DNA of 33,225 nucleotides from Phycisphaerales bacterium (GTDB lineage: Bacteria; Planctomycetota; Phycisphaerae; Phycisphaerales; UBA1924): NCBI GenBank assembly GCA_029260475.1, contig JAJDDE010000133.1, forward strand, positions 1-33,225, read 5' to 3'. Shown here one piece after another: positions 1 to 8,571 of the stretch. Both the position numbers and the translations under genes were made by a program. Under the pieces are notes generated by a model that was given only the letters and a program-made list of their open reading frames with translations, had not been told where the DNA came from and did not search any database. Every line of letters starts with the position of its first letter. Position 1 is the first letter of the stretch.

Positions 1-660
1 GGCGGCCATCGCGTCGTGGCGCCCCCGGACTCCGCCGGGTGGCCGCCGCCCCCCCGCGCCCCCCCCGGTCCCACCACTGAGCAGCCGCGTCTGGATGACC
101 TCAAGCAACTCCTCGGGCTCCACCATGCGCCCCGGCCCGACGGCCCGGCACGCCTGCCAGCCGCTGTCGGGACCGATGAGCGTGAAGCCGTCCTCGTCGA
201 GTTGCTTGGCGTTGCGCTGCGTGCTGGCTTGGGCCCACATGACCTCGTTCATCGCGGGGGCGAGGAGCACGGGGATGTGCGTGCGATCGACGGCGCTGAG
301 CATGAGCGTCACGATGTCGTCGGTGCGCCCGGTCGCGAGCCTGGCCATGCAGTCCATCGTGCAGGGGGCGACGACGCAGAGGTGCGCCTTCTTCGCGAGG
401 CTGATGTGCTGCGGGTCCTGGCTCTCCACATGGTCCCACGCGCTGGTGTAGACGTGGTTCGCGCTGAGGGCCTGGAGCGTGAGGGGCGTGATGAAGTGCG
501 TCGCGGCCTCTGTCATGCAGACCGTCACGTCCGCGCCGCGCTGGGCGAGGCGCGAGACGAGCGTCGCGGTCTTGTACGCCGCGATACCGCCGGTGATGCC
601 GACAAGCACCCGCTTGCCCTCGAGATGGCGCGCGGGTTGGTCGTTGGGCGGCGTGGTCAT
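1..660 (-). CDS. coaBC: CoaBC, phosphopantothenoylcysteine decarboxylase domain (partial, 3' end off window)
   Basis: Flavoprotein of coenzyme A synthesis that decarboxylates 4'-phosphopantothenoylcysteine. The 220 codons in the window are open to base 1, so the end is missing. Family features seen: N-terminal GITGGIAAYK flavin-binding segment (21-30); ITPLTLQALS (57-66); active-site His in QHISLA (H85); APCTMDCMARLATG, matching the APATANTIAKLANG block; APAMNEVMW with N138; and the late Cys in WQACRAVGPGRM (C171). After residue 195 the sequence is a Gly/Arg/Pro-rich stretch that could be the linker to a CoaB synthetase domain or the end of a stand-alone CoaC; the window cannot tell. The ATG at 660 lies 21 nt after the rpoZ stop, a common rpoZ-coaBC arrangement, so the two are probably co-transcribed. 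Confidence 0.93.
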   Translation of the reverse strand, partial: MTTPPNDQPARHLEGKRVLVGITGGIAAYKTATLVSRLAQRGADVTVCMTEAATHFITPLTLQALSANHVYTSAWDHVESQDPQHISLAKKAHLCVVAPCTMDCMARLATGRTDDIVTLMLSAVDRTHIPVLLAPAMNEVMWAQASTQRNAKQLDEDGFTLIGPDSGWQACRAVGPGRMVEPEELLEVIQTRLLSGGTGGGAGGRRPPGGVRGRHDAMAA

Positions 661-681
661 GGGTTCTACGGTGCGCGGTGC

Positions 682-987
682 TTAGAGCAGCGCGTCGCTG
701 GTGGAACGACGGTTGTAGCCGGAGGCGTCGTCGATCTCGCGGAGCGTGGCGTCGTCGATATCGGGGGTGATGCCGCCCGGGTTGAGGACGCCGTCCTCGT
801 CTTCGATCGCGATCTTGCCCTGCATGATCTCTTCGACGACGAGGTCCAGGTCACGCCGGCCTTCGCGTTCGACGAGGGGGCGTGCGCCGTCCATCAGCTC
901 GACGAGGCGCTTCTGGATGAGGACGCACAGCTTGAACCTGCCGCCGATCTGCTCGACGATCTTTTCGCTCTTGAGCGCTTCGATCAT
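682..987 (-). CDS. rpoZ: DNA-directed RNA polymerase subunit omega
   Basis: A 101-residue RNA polymerase omega subunit, which helps assemble and stabilise the beta' subunit. The core GGRFKLCVLIQKRLVELMDG (about 15-34) followed by DLDLVVEEIMQGKI matches the family pattern of a basic helix and the xxAxxEIxxGKI helix; the usual Ala is Val here. An acidic C-terminal tail (IEDEDGVLNPGG onward) extends past the fold. The ATG at 987 was chosen because AGAGG lies about 10 nt upstream; the frame stays open further upstream but without family similarity. It is the first gene before coaBC on this strand. The gmk and YicC genes that often precede rpoZ are absent; a plus-strand gene starts 259 nt upstream, so the promoter must lie in 988-1246. 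Confidence 0.9.
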   Translation of the reverse strand: MIEALKSEKIVEQIGGRFKLCVLIQKRLVELMDGARPLVEREGRRDLDLVVEEIMQGKIAIEDEDGVLNPGGITPDIDDATLREIDDASGYNRRSTSDALL

Positions 988-1246
988 GCTGGGGAAACCT
1001 CTTTGGTGGGTGTCGAATGGTGACCGGTACCGGGACGGACGGGCGGGACCGCTGGGACCGGGATGGCTACGATAGGCCTCTGACGCACGCGGGGCCAGAA
1101 TCGGCTTCCGAGGCCCTTCCGGGGCTATCCGGGCAGACCGCCTCGCGGATGCGTCAACCTGACGACCGGCCCACACCCCGACGGACGCCCCCTCAAGGCG
1201 AGGAGGCCCGCGCTCGGGGTGGCATCCACCCAGCGAGCAGCGCCCT

Positions 1247-1891
1247 ATGGCAGACGACAACCGGTACGGCTTCGGCGACCGAGTGGTCCACGCGGACAAG
1301 CCCGAATGGGGCGAGGCGGTCGTGACAGGCACCGCCAACGTCACCCACGAGGGCAAGCCCTGTCAGCGTCTGACGCTGCGGTTCGAGCGGGCGGGCTTGA
1401 AGCATGTTGTCACAGCCATCGCCAACATCCGCCCCGCCGGCGAGAAGGCGGCCCCCGCTCGCGATGCGGGCGAGGCGCCCGCCGCCGCGGCGGTCATGGA
1501 GGGCGGCTCCTGGCTCGATGAGGTCTCCGCGGGCGATCTCGCCCAGCGGATGGCGACGCTCCCCCAGTCCACGAACGACCCCTTCTCCAGCCTCGAAGAC
1601 CGCCTTCGCGCGACGATGGCCCTCTACCGCTTCGGTCCCAACGGCGGATCACTGCTGGATTGGGCCGCGACGCAGACGGGGCTCTCTGACCCGCTCTCGC
1701 GGTTCAGCCGTCAGGAGCTCGAGGAGTTCTTCCGGCGGTACGAGACGGAGCGGGCCAAGCGCTTCAAGGGTTTGTTATTGGACGCGAAGCGCAACGACCC
1801 GCGTCTGTTCTCGAAGATCGAGCGCGAGGCCGGTGCCAAGATGACCGACGCGGACAAACAGATGTTGCGTCGGATCAACGCGCCGCGTTGA
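1247..1891 (+). CDS. DUF3553 domain protein
   Basis: A 214-residue cytoplasmic protein with no signal peptide. Residues about 6-62 fit the DUF3553 domain, a small SH3-like or CarD-like beta barrel: FGDRVVHADKPEWGEAVVTGT, then a strand ending in FERAGLKHVV and the closing IANIRPA. Residues about 65-90 are an Ala/Gly-rich linker. The rest (about 90-214) is helical and ends in a charged region (RRYETERAKRFKGLLLDAKR) with no recognised fold. In other proteins DUF3553 occurs as an accessory domain of DNA helicases and related factors, so a nucleic-acid role is possible but not shown. It starts with ATG and is monocistronic; both flanks are intergenic stretches of over 200 nt. Confidence 0.75.
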   Translation: MADDNRYGFGDRVVHADKPEWGEAVVTGTANVTHEGKPCQRLTLRFERAGLKHVVTAIANIRPAGEKAAPARDAGEAPAAAAVMEGGSWLDEVSAGDLAQRMATLPQSTNDPFSSLEDRLRATMALYRFGPNGGSLLDWAATQTGLSDPLSRFSRQELEEFFRRYETERAKRFKGLLLDAKRNDPRLFSKIEREAGAKMTDADKQMLRRINAPR

Positions 1892-2111
1892 CCTGAGGCG
1901 ACATCGCAACACCGGCGCCCCGGGTCCACCTGAATCGGGCGTTGGTTCTGGGCGAGTCGTCCGGCCTGCACGCCCGAGAAAACCGGGACTCATCACCGAA
2001 TGGACCTCGATTCAGCGTGCCAACCCCGTTTGGCCCGCGGGTTGTCTATGTGTCTCTCCGTGCGGGGCGTGAGCCGCGTGCGACACATCAAGAGAGACGA
2101 GGACGACCCCC

Positions 2112-2387
2112 ATGAACGAGACCGATTTTCAGGCCAAGCTGGGCGAGCTGATCTCCCAGATCGATGACCTCCCGACGGGCCAGCGCGAGGAGCTCCGCAA
2201 GCTCGCCGACGAGACCAAGGCCCGGCACGACAAGATCCGCACGACGATCAAGGGTCTCCAGGACTCGCTTGATTACCTGCGCCTCAGCGTGAAGTACCTC
2301 GTATTCGATCTCGAGGCCACGCGGCGTGAGAACGAGTACCTCCGCAAGGTGGTCGAGGGCAACCACACCGATCCCAACGAGGGCTAA
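2112..2387 (+). CDS. Short coiled-coil protein, function unknown
   Basis: A 91-residue, highly charged, helical protein. Heptad-like spacing of Leu/Ile runs almost the full length (AKLGELISQIDDL; LRKLADETKARHDKI; LQDSLDYLRLSVKYLVFDLEATRREN). It has no signal peptide and no Cys. It probably forms a dimeric coiled coil. I believe similar small proteins are common in planctomycetes, but I cannot name a family. The ATG at 2112 follows the purine-rich AGAGACGAGGACGA. The gene stands alone and is followed by a strong hairpin (2485-2519). Confidence 0.7.
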   Translation: MNETDFQAKLGELISQIDDLPTGQREELRKLADETKARHDKIRTTIKGLQDSLDYLRLSVKYLVFDLEATRRENEYLRKVVEGNHTDPNEG

Positions 2388-2484
2388 GACCTTCTCTTGA
2401 TGCGCCCATGCCCCTCTTCCGCGGGGGCGTGTGGCCTTCGCGCCGTCCGTGTCCGCGCACGGGCGGCGCACCCATTCTGAACGA

Positions 2485-2519
2485 GCCCGCGCGAACGGAG
2501 GAGGACCGTTTGCGCGGGC
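2485..2519 (+). terminator. Strong GC hairpin, possible terminator of the coiled-coil gene
   Basis: The arm GCCCGCGCGAACGG (2485-2498) pairs with CCGTTTGCGCGGGC (2506-2519): 14 bp with one G.T pair and a 7-nt loop. It lies about 100 nt past the stop at 2387 and before the next plus-strand gene. No clean T-run follows on the plus strand (GTTCTGTGCG), so an intrinsic terminator is plausible but not certain. Confidence 0.45.
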
Positions 2520-2587
2520 CGTTCTGTGCGCTCAATTATTGAGGTTCCCGTTTGGAGCGACGTGCACGGCGCGGTAGCGTGGGACGC

Positions 2588-3064
2588 ATGCCGACGACCC
2601 GCCCACTGAAACTGCTCCGGAACGCGCTCATCGGGTTCGTCGTGGTGTCAGGCGTGCTGCTGCTGGTCGTGCGCTGCGCGGGGAGGGTGCCTCGGGTGGC
2701 GGTGGGAGCGCAGGTTCATGCAATCACGATCACATCGCAACAAGCGGATGGCTCGATTGTTGTCGTTGAAGTCCCGCGATCGGACGCTGACAATTTCGAT
2801 CAATTGGAGAAGTACCTCGAGGGGTTGTCGGGCCGGAGAGGCTCGGTGTCATTCGCTTCATATATTGAGGTGCTCATTGTGCAGACACCGACGTTGCGCG
2901 TGAATCTCCTGCAAGACGTGCCAGTGATCTCGACCAGGGATAATCCCGAGGACTCGTTTTGGCAGCGCGTGCTCACGCCTTCGGATGATGATGCGTCATT
3001 CAAAGCGTTCGTTGAGGATCTCTTGCACTCCGAGCACGCGGTTACGCGTTTCGGTACGCCGTGA
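2588..3064 (+). CDS. Hypothetical single-pass membrane protein
   Basis: A 158-residue protein with a basic N-terminus and one hydrophobic segment (about 10-28, NALIGFVVVSGVLLLVVRCAG). The remaining roughly 125 residues are predicted to lie outside the membrane. The Cys at the end of the hydrophobic stretch is not in a convincing lipobox. No family recognised. The ATG at 2588 is preferred to an in-frame TTG at 2552 because the hydrophobic segment then sits at the N-terminus. Codon use is less GC-biased than in the neighbours (for example around 2710-2790). The last 23 nt overlap the convergent VOC gene. Confidence 0.6.
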   Translation: MPTTRPLKLLRNALIGFVVVSGVLLLVVRCAGRVPRVAVGAQVHAITITSQQADGSIVVVEVPRSDADNFDQLEKYLEGLSGRRGSVSFASYIEVLIVQTPTLRVNLLQDVPVISTRDNPEDSFWQRVLTPSDDDASFKAFVEDLLHSEHAVTRFGTP

Positions 3065-3431
3065 TCTCCACGACGTGCCCGTCCGGATCGCTGAGATAGA
3101 TCGAGGCGCAGACGCCGTGGTCCTTGGGCTCGAAGGGGATGCCCCGAGCGTGCAGGTCCTCGGCCCAGAGCGCGAGCGACTCGGTGGTCACCCGAAAGGC
3201 GAAGTGGTCGATCGCGATGCGGCCGTCGGTGGCGTTGCGGGGCGCACCGGCGTGGACGGGGAAGAGGGCGACACCCGCACGCGATACGGGTTCCACGAGG
3301 ATCGTGGGGACGCCGTCCCAGGCATCGGGATAGATGTGCTTAAGGCCCAGCACATCCGAGTACCAGCGCACGGACGCGGCCATGTCCGAGACATGGAGCG
3401 CGACGTGATCGAGGGGGCCCAGCGGCGGCAT
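3042..3431 (-). CDS. VOC (glyoxalase/bleomycin resistance/dioxygenase) family protein
   Basis: A 129-residue single-module vicinal-oxygen-chelate protein with two beta-alpha-beta-beta-beta repeats. The first repeat begins LDHVALHVSDMAASVRWYSD (H9 a likely metal ligand); the second has IDHFAFRV (H76) and ends DPDGHVVEITAY (E122). Three of the usual four metal positions are therefore filled, so it may bind a divalent metal and act as a lyase, isomerase, dioxygenase or resistance protein; the substrate cannot be inferred. It overlaps the 3' end of the convergent upstream gene by 23 nt. Confidence 0.85.
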   Translation of the reverse strand: MPPLGPLDHVALHVSDMAASVRWYSDVLGLKHIYPDAWDGVPTILVEPVSRAGVALFPVHAGAPRNATDGRIAIDHFAFRVTTESLALWAEDLHARGIPFEPKDHGVCASIYLSDPDGHVVEITAYRNA

Positions 3432-3449
3432 GGCCCGATCCTACGACAC

Positions 3450-3698
3450 TCACGCCCGTGGCAGCGAGGCCGTTACCCGGTACCGGATCGTGCTCGCGGT
3501 CTTCCGCATGATGCCCGCCGTCTGCTCGGTGAGGTCCAGGCGGGCGGACTCGCGTTGGAGTTCGTCGGCCATCCAGAGGGCCAGGGCCCTTCGGTTGGGT
3601 GAGGGCTCACGGCTCGCTTCCGCCAGGGCGCTGTCCGCGTCCGTCTGGGCGAGCTTGATGAGCGTGTTGGCGTAGGCCTCGTCCTGCTCCCTGGTCAT
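3450..3698 (-). CDS. Small hypothetical helical protein
   Basis: An 82-residue protein starting MTREQDEAYANTLIK, rich in Ala, Glu and Arg and likely all-helical; no signal peptide and no recognised family. The ATG at 3698 has a near-perfect ribosome site (GGAGGAA, about 5 nt upstream), which decides it over the longer reading back to 3755. It lies upstream of, and on the same strand as, the VOC gene (18-nt gap), so the two may be co-transcribed. Confidence 0.65.
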   Translation of the reverse strand: MTREQDEAYANTLIKLAQTDADSALAEASREPSPNRRALALWMADELQRESARLDLTEQTAGIMRKTASTIRYRVTASLPRA

Positions 3699-3820
3699 GC
3701 CGATTCCTCCGTTGATCTTGCCGCATCGTCGAGTCCGGGGGCCCGCATGAGGCATCCGGGCGAGACTTCCTCGATGAGACTGCCTCCGGTGCGGGATGTC
3801 GGGCTAGCGCAGGTGATACG

Positions 3821-4570
3821 ATGCGGGAAATGAGCCAATTCAACGCCATCCAGGACGAAGAGCAGACCGCAGAGACCCGGGCGGCTGCCGATGACGCATC
3901 GCCCGAGACCCAGCACGGGTTCTCGGACGAACGCCTGCCTGCTGCGGTCGAGGCGGTGCTGCTCGCCTGCGACAAGCCGCTGACCCCTGCTCGCATCGCC
4001 TTGGCCCTGGGGCTCGATGAGGAGGGCTCGCAGCGTGTGAAGGACGCCGCGGCGGGCCTGAACGAGGCGTACGAGAAAGAGGGGCGGAGCTTCCGCATCG
4101 AGCACGTCGCGGGCGGGCTGCGCGTGATGACGCTCCCCGAGTTCGCGACGGCGGTCGCCGCCATCCGTGGCATGCGGGACTCCGGGCGCCTCTCCAAGGC
4201 GGCCATCGAGACGCTCGCGATCATCGCCTACCGCCAGCCCGTCACCCGCGCCGAACTGGAATCCATCCGAGGCGTCGCCTGTGGCGAGGTCGCCCGCACG
4301 CTCCTGGATCGCCGGCTCGTCGAGATCACCGGTCGCGCCGAAGAGCTCGGTCGCCCGATGCTGTACGGCACCACCAAGCGGTTCTTGGAGACCTTCGGCC
4401 TCGCGACCCTCAAAGAGCTCCCACCCGTGGAGGAATTCGACGCCGGTGCGGCTCTCCGGGCGTTTGCGGGTGTTGAAGACGCGGTGAACCCAAGATCGGA
4501 TGACGAACCCGACATCGAGCCCGACATCGAGCCCAGGCCCACACCGGACGCCCAGGCGGCAACCGACTGA
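3821..4570 (+). CDS. scpB: Segregation and condensation protein B (ScpB)
   Basis: A 249-residue ScpB, the winged-helix subunit that binds the ScpA kleisin in the SMC-ScpAB condensin. The first winged helix spans about residues 38-110 (LPAAVEAVLLACDKPLTPARIALALGL); the second follows with the signature LSKAAIETLAIIAYRQPVTRAELESIRGV and ends in GRPMLYGTTKRFLETFGL. A variable acidic/proline tail from about 205 contains a short DIEP-DIEP repeat. No scpA is next to it, unlike in many Firmicutes. An ATG at 3830 in the same frame is an alternative start; neither has a strong ribosome site. A 14-bp GC palindrome (4570-4583) starts at the last base of the stop codon. Confidence 0.93.
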   Translation: MREMSQFNAIQDEEQTAETRAAADDASPETQHGFSDERLPAAVEAVLLACDKPLTPARIALALGLDEEGSQRVKDAAAGLNEAYEKEGRSFRIEHVAGGLRVMTLPEFATAVAAIRGMRDSGRLSKAAIETLAIIAYRQPVTRAELESIRGVACGEVARTLLDRRLVEITGRAEELGRPMLYGTTKRFLETFGLATLKELPPVEEFDAGAALRAFAGVEDAVNPRSDDEPDIEPDIEPRPTPDAQAATD

Positions 4571-4659
4571 CGGGCGCGCCCGTATCCTCCTGAAGCCCCT
4601 GCGCGAGCGCCGGGTGCCAATCCCCCTCTCTCGCCCTACGCACAGAAAGCGAGGCGACG

Positions 4660-5133
4660 ATGCGTCGCGTCTTCACACTCTGCATGCTCGTCATCGCCGC
4701 CGTCCAGATCGGTGGGTGCTCGGGCCATCACGTTCGCGGCGTCGTGCTCGTGGGCGAGAACAGCTACGTCCAGATCGTGGACAAGAACGACCCGCGCCTG
4801 TCGCAGGGCGAGCCCGTGATGGGCGCGACCGTGACGAGCATCGTGGACCCGCAGTCCCTCGACAGCACGCGACTCGCGGGCGTCACGACCGACGTCTCGG
4901 GCGCGTTCTCCATCCCCGTCGAGAATTTCGGCGCCGGCTGGTTGGAGTACGAGATGGGCGTGACGGTGCGCCGCAGCAAGTTCGCCCCCGCCGAGGGGTT
5001 CTTCCCGCTGCCCGGGTCGGGCAAGCGTGTGCTCGTGGTGCTCGCGCCGGGCCGTGACGCGGTGGGCGATCGCCGGTCGGCGTTCGACGAGGACTACTCC
5101 TTCGAGCGCGACCTCGAGCGCTTCGCGCACTGA
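4660..5133 (+). CDS. Putative lipoprotein with carboxypeptidase-regulatory-like fold
   Basis: A 157-residue exported protein. The N-terminus MRRVFTLCMLVIAAVQIGGC looks like a lipoprotein signal with the modified Cys at about residue 20. The following 110 residues resemble a beta-sandwich of the carboxypeptidase-regulatory type: GEPVMGATVTSI, then LAGVTTDVSGAFSIPV, the pattern in which a G/A-x-V strand precedes a T-D-x-x-G-x-F-x-I strand. The family assignment rests on this pattern only. It is 7 nt upstream of the DUF58 gene on the same strand and likely starts that operon. Confidence 0.65.
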   Translation: MRRVFTLCMLVIAAVQIGGCSGHHVRGVVLVGENSYVQIVDKNDPRLSQGEPVMGATVTSIVDPQSLDSTRLAGVTTDVSGAFSIPVENFGAGWLEYEMGVTVRRSKFAPAEGFFPLPGSGKRVLVVLAPGRDAVGDRRSAFDEDYSFERDLERFAH

Positions 5134-5140
5134 CCCCGTC

Positions 5141-6250
5141 ATGCGCCTGCAACGCAAGTACCGCCCCCGCGCCTCGTCGCTGCTCTTCGTGGGCGTGACC
5201 GCCTTCCTTGGCATCGGCGCGATCCAGGCGGACCCGAACCTCATGCCGCTGATCTTCGGCGTCGCGATCGCGGGGCTCGTGTCGTCGGGGCTCGTTGGCG
5301 GCATGATGCTCATGGGCCTGCGCCCCAGGCGGCTCCCGTTGGGTTCGGCGCAGGTGGGCACGGTCTTCCGCGTGCGCTACGAGCTCGAATCGCGCGCACG
5401 GTTCCTGCCATCGTTCGCCCTGGGTATCAGCGAGACGCCCTCGCCGAAGCGCCGGCCCGGTTGGGAGGAGTACTTCTCCCGCGAGGGCGGCGCGGGGCGT
5501 GCGTTCGTGGCCCAAGTGGGGCCTCGAGAGTCCGTGCGCGCCGTCGGGCGCTTCGAGCCGGTGAAGCGCGGCGCGTGCGCGTTCTGCGGCGTGGAGGTCA
5601 CCAGCGGGTTCCCCTTCGGGCTGTTTCACAAGGTCGTTGCGAGCCGGCAGGGTGCCCGGGTTCTGATCCGACCGCGCGTGCGTGCGTTGCGACCCGGGGC
5701 GGTGCCGCGGCTGCTCTCGCGCCTCGGGCACGAGGCGCAGACCTCGCGGAAGCGCCGGACGGGTGAAGAGTTCTTCTCGCTGCGCGAGTACGTCGAGGGC
5801 GATTCGCCCCGTTTCATCGCGTGGCGCACCTCCGCGCGGCTCGACACGCTGGTGATCCGAGAGCACGCAGAACGCACGTGGCACCGGGTCCGGGCGCTGC
5901 TGCTGGTCTCGCCCGAGGCGGCGTCGGAGGACGTGGAGCGGGCCATCGAGCTGTACGCCTCGCTCTCGAGCGCCCTCGTGCGCACGGAGGTGTCCCTAAG
6001 CATGCGGGTGCCGCAGGCCTCCGCATCGTTCGACGGCGCGCGCCCCGCGTCGATCGGTGCGCTGCTCGATGCGCTGGCGCTGCTCGACCACACCTCGCCT
6101 GTGCCGGAGGCCTTCGAATCGACGCGCGAAGCGCTCGTGCTCGTGCGCACCGACGAGGTGTCGGGCCTCCCGACAGCGCCGGCGGGCTGCATCGTCTTCA
6201 CCTCGCGGGACCTTGATCGTCTGGCGAAGAGCGTGGGCGGTGAAGCGTGA
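5141..6250 (+). CDS. DUF58 domain protein
   Basis: A 369-residue membrane-anchored DUF58 protein. Two N-terminal hydrophobic segments (about 13-28 and 33-55) are followed by a beta-rich region (VKRGACAFCGVEVTSGFPFGLF, typical of the stretch before the DUF58 core). The DUF58 signature GEEFFSLREYVEGDSPRFIAWRTSARLDTLVIRE occurs about two-thirds along. The C-terminus resembles a reduced von Willebrand-type domain. Its stop overlaps the GTG start of the next gene (GTGA), implying translational coupling. DUF58 proteins usually sit with a MoxR AAA ATPase and a transglutaminase-like protein; here only the transglutaminase is adjacent. Confidence 0.85.
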   Translation: MRLQRKYRPRASSLLFVGVTAFLGIGAIQADPNLMPLIFGVAIAGLVSSGLVGGMMLMGLRPRRLPLGSAQVGTVFRVRYELESRARFLPSFALGISETPSPKRRPGWEEYFSREGGAGRAFVAQVGPRESVRAVGRFEPVKRGACAFCGVEVTSGFPFGLFHKVVASRQGARVLIRPRVRALRPGAVPRLLSRLGHEAQTSRKRRTGEEFFSLREYVEGDSPRFIAWRTSARLDTLVIREHAERTWHRVRALLLVSPEAASEDVERAIELYASLSSALVRTEVSLSMRVPQASASFDGARPASIGALLDALALLDHTSPVPEAFESTREALVLVRTDEVSGLPTAPAGCIVFTSRDLDRLAKSVGGEA

Positions 6251-8571
6251 GCGTCTACAAGCGGTTTCACAACGCGACCCACCTGTGCGCCACCACGGGG
6301 ATACTGCTCTACGCCACATCGTCGGGCGCCTCCGGGACGGGCTTCATCGGGCTGCTCTTCGTATTCTTCGCGTGGACGCTCTTCGGACGCACCGCGACCT
6401 CCCCGATTCCGCGCATCGCGATCAACACGAGCCTGCTGCTCGCGTCGGGTTACATGATGCTCCGCGTCTCCGCGGCGCCCGGAGACGCGATCGTGATCCT
6501 GTCCGAGTACCTGGTGGTGCTCCTGCTGATCAAGCTCTTCGAGGACCGCACGCCGCGGGATCAGGCGCAGTCGCTGGCGATCTGCGCGATGCTGGGCGTC
6601 GGTGCCGTGCTCACGGACCTCAGCATGTGGACGGGAGTCCTGCTGATCACGCACATCGTGGTGCTGCTGATCGCTTCGACGCGGTACCAGCTCTGGGCCG
6701 GTCACCACGCGACGTACGCGCGCAGCGATACGGCGTCTGCCGACACCATCGAAACCGTTCCGAGTCAGGGCCGACGCACACGCTGGCGCCTGCGCGTGGT
6801 CACCCTCCTGCTCCTGACGATGATCGGCGTGGGGGGCGTGACGATTTTTATCGCGATGCCCAGGCGCGCTTCGGACTCGAGCGCGAGGTTCGACATCTTC
6901 GGCGAGGAAGCGACGTCTGTCTCGGGGTTCCAAGATCACATCCAGCTCGGTGCCGCGGGGCTGATCTCCCAGTCACGCGAGGTCGTCGCGACGGTGGGGC
7001 TGGAGACCGACGGCCTCCTGCTCACGCAGCCGGTCTTCCGGTACTTCCGCGGCTCCACGCAGGACGAGTACGACACGCGCAAAGGGCTGTGGTCGGCGTC
7101 GAACGTGCTGAAGCGATACGAACACGGCCGAAGATTGGCGATCGGGATCGCAGAGGGCGATCACGGTGCACACCTCGATCGCGGCGAGTACGAGCTGCCG
7201 GCGTTGAATTCGGGCCGGAACGCGGGCCGATTCCCGGACGGGCTCAACGTCATCGACCAGCACTTCGAGCTCGTCAACAAGACCTCCGACAACCTCTTCG
7301 CGCTCGCGCAGCCGATCCAGGTCGCGTACGCCGGGCAGTCGTGGATCAACCTCAACCCGATCGACCGCACGCTCACGCTCCCGGGTCGGGTGCAGAAGCA
7401 GGCCTACAGCGTGCGATCGGCGACGAACTACGCGCGCCCCCCGACGCCCGAGGAATGGGAGGACTACACCACCAGGCGTAGCGAGCGCCCAAACCCCTTC
7501 GAGGACGAACAGGTTGGGCACGCCCTGCGCGAACTCGCGCTCGAGATCATGGCGAACGCCGGCATCGAGCGCGAATTCGATGCGCCGCCGAGCCGGGAAG
7601 ACGATCGCATCGTCCGCCTCTTCGAGCAGCACCTGGGCGAGCGCTGCGCGTACACGCTCGAGATGGTGGCCCCGGATGACCAGCGCGACGCCACCGTCTA
7701 CTTCCTCTTCGACTCCAAGCGCGGCCACTGCGAGTACTTCGCGAGCGCCCTGGCGGGCCTGTGCCGGAGCGTGGGCATCGATGCGCGACTCGTCACCGGG
7801 TTCGTGACGAGCGAGGTGAACCAGGACACCGGTCGGTATGTGATCCGCAAAAGCCACGCGCACGCGTGGGTCGAGGCGCCGGTGGTGGAGTCGGTCGCGT
7901 TCTACCCGGAGAACGACCCGGAGCGGGACATGATCCGAGAGGACCGACTGCTCTGGAAGACCTACGACCCCTCGCCACAGTCCTTCCTCGGCTCATCGAC
8001 GCTCGCGGGCTCGTCGTTCACGGACACGCTCCGGATGTGGCTCTACCGCTTCGAGGACCTGTGGGTGGCGAGCGTCGTGCAGTACGACGCGGACGCGCAG
8101 CAGAGCCTGCTCGGCATCTCTGGCGATGAGCAGGTGGAGACGCTTGGTGGCTGGCTCGACACCATGGCCGCGAACCAGACCGGCGTGATCAGCGGTGCCC
8201 CGATGTGGGTGCGCCGGCTCATGGTGCCGGGGCTCGCGATCGCGGGGTGCGTTCTCGTCGCGATCGCGTTCAGACGGCTGGGCGTGGACCACGCGGTGCT
8301 GAAGCGCAGGACGCGCGATCGGCGCACACGCAAGGGCGTGACGCGCATCGACCGTGCGCTCCGCAGGCTCAACGCGCCCAGGCCCGAGCACCGGGCGCTG
8401 CTGGACCACGCGCGTCTGATGCAGGGCGAATCGCGCACCGCGCTCGAGCGCGTCGCCAACGTGATGTACAAAGAGCGGTTCGGCGGCTCGTCATCGACGC
8501 GAGGCGAAACGGCCGAGGCGATCGTGGCTCTTGAACGACTCTCAAAGGGTGGGGAGCATGCCCGTGCGTGA
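6247..8571 (+). CDS. Transglutaminase-like membrane protein (TgpA/DUF3488 type)
   Basis: A 774-residue inner-membrane protein. The N-terminal half (about 10-215) has several transmembrane helices of the DUF3488/TgpA type, then an extracytoplasmic region with the transglutaminase core at about 440-580. The catalytic triad is visible: C495 in GHCEYFASALAGLCRSVGI, H539 in HAHAWVEA and D574 in TYDPSP. One more transmembrane helix (about 660-680) and a C-terminal charged cytoplasmic segment resembling DUF4129 close the protein. The related Pseudomonas TgpA is a periplasmic transglutaminase; substrates are unknown here. The GTG start overlaps the DUF58 stop by 4 nt. Confidence 0.88.
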   Translation: MSVYKRFHNATHLCATTGILLYATSSGASGTGFIGLLFVFFAWTLFGRTATSPIPRIAINTSLLLASGYMMLRVSAAPGDAIVILSEYLVVLLLIKLFEDRTPRDQAQSLAICAMLGVGAVLTDLSMWTGVLLITHIVVLLIASTRYQLWAGHHATYARSDTASADTIETVPSQGRRTRWRLRVVTLLLLTMIGVGGVTIFIAMPRRASDSSARFDIFGEEATSVSGFQDHIQLGAAGLISQSREVVATVGLETDGLLLTQPVFRYFRGSTQDEYDTRKGLWSASNVLKRYEHGRRLAIGIAEGDHGAHLDRGEYELPALNSGRNAGRFPDGLNVIDQHFELVNKTSDNLFALAQPIQVAYAGQSWINLNPIDRTLTLPGRVQKQAYSVRSATNYARPPTPEEWEDYTTRRSERPNPFEDEQVGHALRELALEIMANAGIEREFDAPPSREDDRIVRLFEQHLGERCAYTLEMVAPDDQRDATVYFLFDSKRGHCEYFASALAGLCRSVGIDARLVTGFVTSEVNQDTGRYVIRKSHAHAWVEAPVVESVAFYPENDPERDMIREDRLLWKTYDPSPQSFLGSSTLAGSSFTDTLRMWLYRFEDLWVASVVQYDADAQQSLLGISGDEQVETLGGWLDTMAANQTGVISGAPMWVRRLMVPGLAIAGCVLVAIAFRRLGVDHAVLKRRTRDRRTRKGVTRIDRALRRLNAPRPEHRALLDHARLMQGESRTALERVANVMYKERFGGSSSTRGETAEAIVALERLSKGGEHARA

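Noticed and set aside
16-1023. Long plus-strand open frame (335 codons)
   Set aside because: Antisense to coaBC and rpoZ, whose protein motifs are clear; typical high-GC shadow frame.
4570-4583. GC palindrome after scpB as terminator
   Set aside because: The 14-bp palindrome has no loop-forming centre of usual size and no T-run; likely incidental at this GC.
4883-5884. Minus-strand frame of 333 codons
   Set aside because: Antisense to the lipoprotein and DUF58 genes; its Arg/Pro/His-rich composition shows no fold.
5626-6939. Minus-strand frame of 437 codons
   Set aside because: Antisense to DUF58 and the transglutaminase gene; low-complexity, His/Arg-rich translation.
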